A program made the position numbers and the translations under genes. This document shows, in pieces, positions 58,045 to 64,000 of a stretch of DNA of 64,000 bases. A model generated the notes under the pieces. That model was not told where the DNA came from. It did not search any database and worked only from the letters and a program-made list of their open reading frames with translations. Within the stretch, counting starts at the first letter, position 1; each line of letters opens with the position of its first letter. The stretch lies in assembly GCA_030546905.1 (NCBI GenBank), contig JAUOPI010000002.1, positions 166,452 to 230,451 on the forward strand. The letters run 5' to 3'. The DNA comes from Granulosicoccaceae sp. 1_MG-2023 (GTDB lineage Bacteria; Pseudomonadota; Gammaproteobacteria; Granulosicoccales; Granulosicoccaceae).

Positions 58045-60174
58045 ATGACTAACGCATATCAACATCGACTGGAGCCGTTGCTGGCACCACGCTCAATTGC
58101 GCTGGTGGGTGCGTCCCTGACGCTTGATGTTGCCGGCAACGACATGATCCTGGAGCTGCTGCAATCGGGATACGAGGGAGATATTTATCCGGTCAATCCG
58201 AAGTACACCGAGGTCGAGGGATTGCGGTGTTATCCCTCTTTGGCGGAGCTTCCCGGGCCGGTTGATCTGGTGGTGTTGGCGATTGGTAACAAGCGCCTTG
58301 AGGCGCAATTCAAAGAGGCGATACGCCACGGGGCCCGCGCGGCGGTTATTTTCGGCAGCGGGCATCTGGAAGAGGATCTGTCGCCGCTTTTGCTGGAGCG
58401 TTTGCGGCGGCTGGCGACAGAGGCCGATATCCCGGTTTGCGGCGGCAACTGCATGGGGTTTTACAACCTTGATAAGCAGATCCGCGTTTTCCCTCAGCAT
58501 ATCGATCGCCGCTTTAGCGGCGGCGGCGTAACCCTGATCAGCCAGTCCGGTTCGGTGCTGACGTCGTTGCTGTGGAATGATCTGAAGCTGAGCTACAACC
58601 TCGCCGTTTCCACCGGTCAGGAGCTGGTCACCACGGTTGAGGAATATATGGATTATGCGCTGGAGCAGGCCTCTACGCGGGTGATTGCATTATTTCTGGA
58701 GTCGGCCCGCAATCCGGAACGCTTTGCTGCGGTGTTGGCCAAGGCGCAGGAGAAACAGATTCCGGTGGTGGTGCTCAAGGCGGGCAGAACCGAAGCCTCG
58801 GCGGCGTTGGCGGTCAGTCATTCCGGCGCCATCGCCGGTGATAATGCGGCCTATCAGGCCTTGTTTGAGCGCTATGGTGTGATCGGGGTCAAGAGCATTG
58901 CCGAGCTGGCGGCCACGACTTTGCTGCTGTCCATGCCACGGCGGGTCGGAGCAGGCGGTGTTGCGGCGATTATGGATTCGGGTGGCGAGCGCGAGATTCT
59001 GATGGATCTGGCCGATGATATCGGCGTGCCCTTCGCGGAGATCAGCCCTGAAACCAAAGCCGTGCTGGCGGCGAATCTCGATGAAGGTCTGGAGCCGATT
59101 AATCCCCTGGACGCCTGGGGTACGGGCAATAACTACCAGGCGATCTACGAAAACTGTTGGCAGGCCCTGATGGATGATCCGGACACCGCCATCGGCGTGT
59201 TTGTCGCTGATCTGACCTCCGGATTCTGGCTGCACGAGTCCTTTGCGCGGATTTGCCGGCGTGTCAGCAAACGGGTGGGTAAACCGGTCATCATGATGAC
59301 CAATCACCAGGGTTCGGGAAGTCAGGATCTGGCGATGCGGCTGACTCAGGCCGGTGTGCCTGTGTTTGACGGCACGGAGCCGACCTTGCGTGCGATCAAA
59401 CACGCGCTGGCTTACCGTGATTTCCAAAGCGCCCGTGTACAGCCGGAGTCCGCTGCGGTTGACCCGGCGAAGCGTGAAGCGTGGCGGGAGCGCTTGCAGC
59501 AGGGTGATATTCCGGATGAGGCCGAGGGCTTGCAGTTGCTGTCCGATTACGGCATCCCGACCCCGCCGGTGAGTATTGCCGATACGCAGGACGCGGCGCT
59601 TGAAGCGGCGCAAAGCCTGGGCTATCCGGTAGTGCTCAAGACCGCCGTTAAAGGCATTCTGCACAAGTCCGATGTTGACGGCGTGAAGCTGAATCTGCGC
59701 GATGACGAGGCGCTCAAGGCGGCCTATGCCGATCTTGCAGAAAGGCTCGGTCCGCGCGTGCTGATTACGCCTATGGCATCGGGCAGTGTCGAAGTTGCAT
59801 TGGGCGTGCTGTCGGATCCGCAGTTCGGCCCGATGGTCATGGTCGCCGGCGGTGGCATCTTTATCGAGGTGCTCAAGGACTCGCAGGTTGCGCTGGCACC
59901 GGTTGATGTCAATGGCGCACGGCGGATGATCGACAAGCTTGTGATGAGGCCGGTGCTGGACGGCATCCGCGGCGGCGAGGCTGTGGATGTGGATGCACTG
60001 GCCAGAGCTCTCGCCCGATTGTCGCTGCTGGCCGCTGATCTCGGGGATCTGATTGCCGAGCTTGATGTTAACCCGGTCAAACTGGATGCGTGCGGCTGCC
60101 TTGCTGTCGATGCGCTGGTGGTTCCGCGTCAGGCGCAGGCGGGTGCCGCTGCAGCCGAGGCCGAAGTTGCCTGA
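58045..60174 (+). CDS. Acyl-CoA synthetase, ADP-forming (Acd-type)
   Basis: 709 residues from MTNAYQHRLEPLLAPRSIALVGAS, preceded by GAAGAGGCGAAATA. N-terminal CoA-binding Rossmann domain (SIALVGASLTLDVAGNDM, GYEGDIYPVNPKY), succinyl-CoA-synthetase-like middle with SQSGSVLTSLLW and the phosphohistidine loop VSHSGAIAGDNAAYQ, and a C-terminal ATP-grasp domain from about residue 480 (LLSDYGIPTPPVSIA, YPVVLKTAVKGILHKSDVDGVKLNL, AELDVNPVKL). Such enzymes form acyl-CoA from acid, CoA and ATP with release of ADP and phosphate, as in FerA-type hydroxycinnamoyl-CoA synthetases and acetyl-CoA synthetases. The substrate is unknown. 64 bp before the crotonase gene; probably one operon. Confidence 0.92.
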   Translation: MTNAYQHRLEPLLAPRSIALVGASLTLDVAGNDMILELLQSGYEGDIYPVNPKYTEVEGLRCYPSLAELPGPVDLVVLAIGNKRLEAQFKEAIRHGARAAVIFGSGHLEEDLSPLLLERLRRLATEADIPVCGGNCMGFYNLDKQIRVFPQHIDRRFSGGGVTLISQSGSVLTSLLWNDLKLSYNLAVSTGQELVTTVEEYMDYALEQASTRVIALFLESARNPERFAAVLAKAQEKQIPVVVLKAGRTEASAALAVSHSGAIAGDNAAYQALFERYGVIGVKSIAELAATTLLLSMPRRVGAGGVAAIMDSGGEREILMDLADDIGVPFAEISPETKAVLAANLDEGLEPINPLDAWGTGNNYQAIYENCWQALMDDPDTAIGVFVADLTSGFWLHESFARICRRVSKRVGKPVIMMTNHQGSGSQDLAMRLTQAGVPVFDGTEPTLRAIKHALAYRDFQSARVQPESAAVDPAKREAWRERLQQGDIPDEAEGLQLLSDYGIPTPPVSIADTQDAALEAAQSLGYPVVLKTAVKGILHKSDVDGVKLNLRDDEALKAAYADLAERLGPRVLITPMASGSVEVALGVLSDPQFGPMVMVAGGGIFIEVLKDSQVALAPVDVNGARRMIDKLVMRPVLDGIRGGEAVDVDALARALARLSLLAADLGDLIAELDVNPVKLDACGCLAVDALVVPRQAQAGAAAAEAEVA

Positions 60175-60238
60175 GCGGAACTGAACTGGTCGCAAACTGA
60201 ACATCCGGGGCGGCCGGGCCGCCCCTGAGGGGATAGGT

Positions 60239-61045
60239 ATGTCATTTAGCACGATTGAATATGAGGTAAAGGGCAGCATCGCCTTGCTGACTCTGGCGCG
60301 GCCGGACAAACTCAATGCGATTAATGCCCGTATGGTGACAGAGCTGCATCAGGCCCTTGATCTGGCGGAAGCGGATGAGCAGGTCCGGGTGATTTTGCTG
60401 CACGGGGCGGGGCGGGCGTTTTCAGCCGGTTTCGATATTGAGGGCGGCACCGCCGGGGGCGATATCAGCAGTAAACGGCAAACGCTGGTTGAGGATTTCA
60501 ATATCATCATGCGTTTCTGGGAGAGCCCGAAACCGACCATCGCCGCGGTCCATAAGTACTGTCTGGGCGGGGCGCTGGAAATGGCCATGGCCTGTGATCT
60601 GACCATTGCTTCGGAAGACTGTCGGCTGGGTGAGCCGGAGCCGAAGTTCGGCTCCGGCATTGTGGCCTTGCTGATGCCCTGGTTGACCGGACCCAAGCAG
60701 GCCAAGCAGTTGTTGCTGACCGGTGATGACCGGGTCACGGCGCAGCGCGCCTATGAACTCGGGCTGATCAATGAGGTGGCCGCAGAAGGTGAGCATCTGG
60801 ATGTGGCCTTGCGTTTTGCCCGCACTATGGCCGCGCTGGATAACACGGCTATCACCCTGACCAAACAGGCAATAAACCGCAGCTACGATATCAGCGGCAT
60901 GCGTCAGGCACTGCTACAGGCTCTCGAGCTTGATGTGGTGATCGAAACCACGGAAACACCGGAATCGCGTGAATTCAATGCCATTCTGGAGCGCGACGGG
61001 CTCAAGCAGGCGCTGGCCTGGCGCGAACGTCGTTACGCGGTATGA
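60239..61045 (+). CDS. Enoyl-CoA hydratase/isomerase (crotonase) family protein
   Basis: 268 residues with the crotonase fold. Oxyanion-hole segments are AFSAGFDIEGG and the CLGGALEMAMACDLTI block near residue 110. One active-site acid of the hydratase pair (rat Glu144) is kept in EPEPKFG, while the second (Glu164) appears to be Gln in KQAKQLLLTGD. The family covers hydratases, isomerases, hydrolases and CoA lyases, so the missing acid argues against a textbook hydratase. Coupled with the ADP-forming synthetase upstream; a hairpin lies beyond the stop. Confidence 0.9.
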   Translation: MSFSTIEYEVKGSIALLTLARPDKLNAINARMVTELHQALDLAEADEQVRVILLHGAGRAFSAGFDIEGGTAGGDISSKRQTLVEDFNIIMRFWESPKPTIAAVHKYCLGGALEMAMACDLTIASEDCRLGEPEPKFGSGIVALLMPWLTGPKQAKQLLLTGDDRVTAQRAYELGLINEVAAEGEHLDVALRFARTMAALDNTAITLTKQAINRSYDISGMRQALLQALELDVVIETTETPESREFNAILERDGLKQALAWRERRYAV

Positions 61046-61080
61046 GCAGCGCGCTCATCAGTGTCAGTCCGATGTAGGCA

Positions 61081-61106
61081 GCTCAGCCTTGCTGGCAAGA
61101 CTGAGC
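61081..61106 (+). terminator. Hairpin after the crotonase-family gene
   Basis: GCTCAG(C)CTTG / CAAG(A)CTGAGC, ten pairs with one mismatch and a CTGG loop, 36 bp after the stop codon. No T run, so the terminator call is tentative. It lies before the convergent LysR gene. Confidence 0.45.
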
Positions 61107-61188
61107 CGCCTGGTCGGGGACAGAAGTGCAGTAGTTGCCGAGTTTCCAACAAGCCAGACAAGCTGTCGTGCAGTGCGCGGATTCAGAA

Positions 61189-62103
61189 TCAGCGGTTTGC
61201 CGCTACCTCGATCAGCCAGTCGACAAAGGCTGCGACACGGGTATCGTTGCGCATATCCTGACGGCAGATAACACCCCACTCGCCCAAACTATCGACGCTC
61301 TGGGCAACCGGTTTGATCAGGCGGCCGGACTTGAGGTCGTCGTCAGCTGAAGGACCGTTGACCAAGGCGATGCCTTCGCCGCGGATTGCCATCTCCAGCG
61401 CGACCGCCAGTGTGTCGATGACGATGCGCGACTTGGTGCTGATCCGGCCCGATATGGTGGTTTGGTTAAACCAATCGTCCCAGCTCCAGCCTTCGGTATA
61501 GACCTGTAGTAACGGATAGGCCAACAGGTCTTCAGGTTGTAGCGGGACTTGCTTGCCCTCAAGCAACTGAGGGCTGCATACCGGTACCAGTTTTGAGTCA
61601 AACAGCTTGGTCCAGTGTAAATGTGCGGCTAGCGGTGTTCTTCGTCGGTGAACCAGGCCGATATCGGCATTGGCCTCGTCGAATTCCCAGCCAACACTAC
61701 AGGTATTCAGATGCAGGTCTATATTGGGATGGCGCTCGCGGAAATCGCGTAGCCGAGGGGCCAGCCACCGAATGGAAGTCGTTACGTAAACCTGAACCCG
61801 AAGAGGGTGTGACATAGCGGCGCGGCGCAGTGTCTCGGTACCGTTGATCAGTGTCTCGATGGCCTGGCGGACATAGGGATAGAACAGCTTACCTTCGGCG
61901 GACATGATGATATTACGCCCGTCACGGGTAAACAGTTTGGTGCCTAAATGTTCCTCCAATGCGTGGATTTGGTGGGTGATTGCCGGGTGGGTCAGGTTCA
62001 GTTCATCCGCAGCGCCGCGAATACTCTGCAAGCGCGCGGCTGCCTCAAAGCCTTTGAGCGATTTCAACGGTGGTAGTGCACGTAAATCTATCTTGGTTTT
62101 CAT
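61189..62103 (-). CDS. LysR-family transcriptional regulator (GcvA-like)
   Basis: 304 residues. N-terminal HTH: LPPLKSLKGFEAAARLQSIRGAADELNLTHPAITHQIHALEE in outline. The effector domain starts near residue 90 (RVQVYVTTSIRWLAPRLRDFRERHPNIDL). GcvA-type. It faces the synthetase-crotonase pair, with its coding end 143 bp beyond the crotonase stop, and precedes the aldehyde dehydrogenase gene, so it probably regulates this locus. Effector unknown. Confidence 0.92.
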   Translation of the reverse strand: MKTKIDLRALPPLKSLKGFEAAARLQSIRGAADELNLTHPAITHQIHALEEHLGTKLFTRDGRNIIMSAEGKLFYPYVRQAIETLINGTETLRRAAMSHPLRVQVYVTTSIRWLAPRLRDFRERHPNIDLHLNTCSVGWEFDEANADIGLVHRRRTPLAAHLHWTKLFDSKLVPVCSPQLLEGKQVPLQPEDLLAYPLLQVYTEGWSWDDWFNQTTISGRISTKSRIVIDTLAVALEMAIRGEGIALVNGPSADDDLKSGRLIKPVAQSVDSLGEWGVICRQDMRNDTRVAAFVDWLIEVAANR

Positions 62104-62513
62104 TGTTTTTATGGTTCACAGCGTAGATGCAATTAAGACGATCGAGTGTGACTTACCTGATTGGCGGGCAGGCAATCCTGCGCCGGTACATCGGGTCACG
62201 CCCCTGATTCTTTTCGCAATCAATCAACAGGAACTTCCCTCCTCACCGATCTCTTTACCGCACAAGCCGGTTTAATACAAGGGCGTCATTAAACCTTTTT
62301 TGATGTGCTTTTCAGCGGCTCCGGTAAGGCAATTATATGTCCGTATAAGTGGAGCTTGCCGGCCGTTCAGAAGGGCTTTCGCGGAGCTTGGTTGTCTGAG
62401 TGCGTGGTCGGTTATCTGCGTATTGCGCGACGTGTTGCCAGTAACGTTGGTGATGCGTACCGTATTCTGATGCGGCTGTGTCAGCCCCGCCGGCGAGGAC
62501 GGGGCTGAAGCGG
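62104..62513. other. Intergenic region upstream of the GcvA-like regulator gene
   Basis: 410 bp between the LysR start and the aldehyde dehydrogenase stop. A hairpin TCAGCCCCG / CGGGGCTGA (62481-62508) lies just after the dehydrogenase stop and likely ends its transcript. The central part has no recognisable gene. Several direct or inverted motifs near 62270-62340 are AT-rich and could hold the regulator's promoter. Confidence 0.4.
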
Positions 62514-63941
62514 TCAGTCTGACGGGCCGATGATTGCCTTGGTCTCGATAAACTCATCCAGACCGTGCTCGCCCCATTCGCGGCCGTTGCCCGATTGTTT
62601 GTAGCCGCCGAAGGGCGCCTTGATCGTGAAGTAGCCGCCCTGGGTATAACACTGGCCGGCCTTGAGGCGTCGCGCGATGGCCATAGCGCTGGCCTGATCT
62701 TTGGCATAAACGCCTGCGGCGAGTCCGTAAATCGAGTCGTTGGCTATCGCGATGGCGTCTTCCGGATCGTCGTAGGAGATCATGCACAGCACCGGGCCGA
62801 AAATTTCTTCCCGGGCGATTGTCATATCCGGTGTGACGTCGGCAAAGATGGTCGGTTGCACATAGGCGCCTTGTTCCAGTCCGGACGGCGCTTGCGTGCC
62901 GCCGCAGACCAGACGCGCACCTTCTTTGATGCCTTGTTCGATATAGCCGATGACGGTCTCGCGCTGGCGGTTTGAGGCCATCGGTCCCATGGTGACCTCC
63001 GGGTCGCGCGGGTCGCCTACGCGCTGTTCGGCAGCGGCGGCTACGGCGATGTCGACCGCCTCATTGTAGCGTGAAGCTGGCACCAGCATGCGCGTCAGCG
63101 CGTTGCAGGTCTGGCCGGTGTTGGCCATCACATCGGCGACACCGTAACGCACGGCAGCTTCCAGATCGGCGTCTTCGGTGATGATCAGAGGTGATTTACC
63201 GCCCAGCTCCTGACAGACCCGTTTCACCGTGTCGGCCGCTGACAACGCGACCTGAATACCGGCGGCAGTGGAGCCGGTGAAGGACACCATATCAACCTGG
63301 GGGTGGCCGGACATAAGCGGGCCGATCTCGCGCCCTGAGCCTGACACCAGATTAAAGACGCCGGCCGGCAGACCGACCTTGTCGAATATTTCCGCCATGA
63401 TGAAATCCTGCAACGGGGTTTGTTCGGCGGGTTTGGTGACGATGGTGCAGCCGGCGGCCAGTGCCGGTGCCAGTTTTCCCATCAGTTGGTGCAGCGGGTA
63501 GTTCCAGGGGTTGATAAAGGCACACACGCCGATCGGCTCTTTGATGACGGTGACATTCTCTTGCTCGCTGATCTCGTCCATCCGCGCGGCCCGTGCGGCG
63601 TAGTAACGTAAGCCCTCGATTGCCGCGTCAATATGCAGGTAACCGGCAAGGCTGACCGGGCAACCCATGCTTGAGACATGCGCGTCAACCAGGTCGTCGT
63701 AGCGGGCCTGCATTTCATCAGCGGTGGCAAGCATCAGTGCGGCACGCGTCTCTGCGCTGCTGGCGGCCCAGTCGTCAAAGGCCGCACGGGCGGCTTCGAT
63801 GGCGCGGATCACGTCCTGTTCATTGGCTTTGGGGATGGTCGCACACGGTTGCTCTGTGGCTGGGTTGATCACGGTAATGGTTTCGCTGCTATTGGCAGGA
63901 CACCAGCGGCCGCCGATATAGAGTGATTCAATACTTTTCAT
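62514..63941 (-). CDS. NAD(P)-dependent aldehyde dehydrogenase
   Basis: 475 residues of the classical ALDH superfamily: VCAFINPWNYPLHQLMGKLAPALAAGCTIVTKPAEQTP, SFTGSTAAGIQVALSAADTVKRV, the general-base Glu in QELGGKSPLIITEDADLE, and the catalytic Cys in ANTGQTCNALTRMLVP. The length and the QTCNALTRM sequence fit aromatic or short-chain non-acylating aldehyde dehydrogenases. The neighbours (ADP-forming acyl-CoA synthetase, crotonase-family enzyme) recall hydroxycinnamate degradation, where a synthetase, a hydratase-lyase and an aldehyde dehydrogenase act in sequence. That role is inference only. Confidence 0.93.
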   Translation of the reverse strand: MKSIESLYIGGRWCPANSSETITVINPATEQPCATIPKANEQDVIRAIEAARAAFDDWAASSAETRAALMLATADEMQARYDDLVDAHVSSMGCPVSLAGYLHIDAAIEGLRYYAARAARMDEISEQENVTVIKEPIGVCAFINPWNYPLHQLMGKLAPALAAGCTIVTKPAEQTPLQDFIMAEIFDKVGLPAGVFNLVSGSGREIGPLMSGHPQVDMVSFTGSTAAGIQVALSAADTVKRVCQELGGKSPLIITEDADLEAAVRYGVADVMANTGQTCNALTRMLVPASRYNEAVDIAVAAAAEQRVGDPRDPEVTMGPMASNRQRETVIGYIEQGIKEGARLVCGGTQAPSGLEQGAYVQPTIFADVTPDMTIAREEIFGPVLCMISYDDPEDAIAIANDSIYGLAAGVYAKDQASAMAIARRLKAGQCYTQGGYFTIKAPFGGYKQSGNGREWGEHGLDEFIETKAIIGPSD

Positions 63942-64000
63942 AACCGTCCTTCCGTCATTTACATTGTGTGGGGTTGCGATCCGCCGGCCCTGAGCGGGGG
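63942..64000. other. Upstream of the aldehyde dehydrogenase gene to the window edge
   Basis: 59 bp before the dehydrogenase start. No further gene is identifiable at the right edge. Confidence 0.3.

Noticed and set aside
58690..60315. 541-codon minus-strand ORF opposite the acyl-CoA synthetase gene
   Set aside because: Rich in Arg/His/Gln with no family resemblance, and antisense to a clear enzyme; a high-GC shadow.

Overview
The window looks like a chromosomal segment of a marine or halophilic gammaproteobacterium with moderately high GC. The evidence is gene content and order: dksA-gluQ, guaB-guaA next to xseA, tesA/ybbA/ybbP, relA, a macAB efflux set, a gammaproteobacterial-type DMSP gene cluster with dddD, BCCT and TRAP transporters, and LysR regulators beside most catabolic loci. 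Genus cannot be fixed from the sequence alone. No tRNA, rRNA, CRISPR array or prophage was recognised. The only mobile element is a decayed IS256-family copy at about 23.1-23.9 kb.

Layout. 0-2.1 kb: pqqB, pqqC and pqqD on the minus strand, followed by the start of an S9 peptidase that runs off the edge; pqqA and pqqE are not seen. 2.4-5.4 kb: a coupled trio (YgiD-like dioxygenase, cytochrome b561, YceI) divergent from a LysR gene. 5.4-11.5 kb: tesA, the YbbA/YbbP ABC exporter and relA. 11.6-16.4 kb: cobS, a 5'-nucleotidase lipoprotein whose Shine-Dalgarno lies inside a hairpin, and an acetyl-CoA-synthetase-like protein with altered catalytic motifs. 16.6-22.9 kb: gluQ, dksA, xseA, guaB, guaA. 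24.3-28.8 kb: a MacA/MacB/outer-membrane efflux operon. 28.9-34.6 kb: a second cytochrome b561, a Fur-boxed TonB siderophore receptor with a periplasmic esterase, a DUF4389 protein and RarD.

34.7-43.4 kb is the most distinctive block. It has a LysR regulator, a malonate/methylmalonate-semialdehyde dehydrogenase, an iron-type alcohol dehydrogenase, a BCCT transporter and a UspA protein on one strand, and a two-domain CoA-transferase matching DddD on the other. Together these fit import of dimethylsulfoniopropionate (DMSP), its cleavage to dimethyl sulfide plus a C3 product, and oxidation of that product to acetyl-CoA.

43.5-50.4 kb: a lipoprotein with a long Ser-Glu-Thr-Asp repeat tract, a complete TRAP transporter, and a YeiH/YeiE-like pair. 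50.5-51.8 kb: two adjacent exported proteins sharing a C-terminal signature. 51.8-55.9 kb: a cobalamin riboswitch heading btuB-cobB-bluB. 56.2-57.4 kb: a haloacid-dehalogenase-like enzyme, a VF530 protein and a small RRM protein. 58.0-63.9 kb: an ADP-forming acyl-CoA synthetase, a crotonase-family enzyme, a LysR gene and an aldehyde dehydrogenase, probably a second acyl-CoA catabolic locus of unknown substrate.
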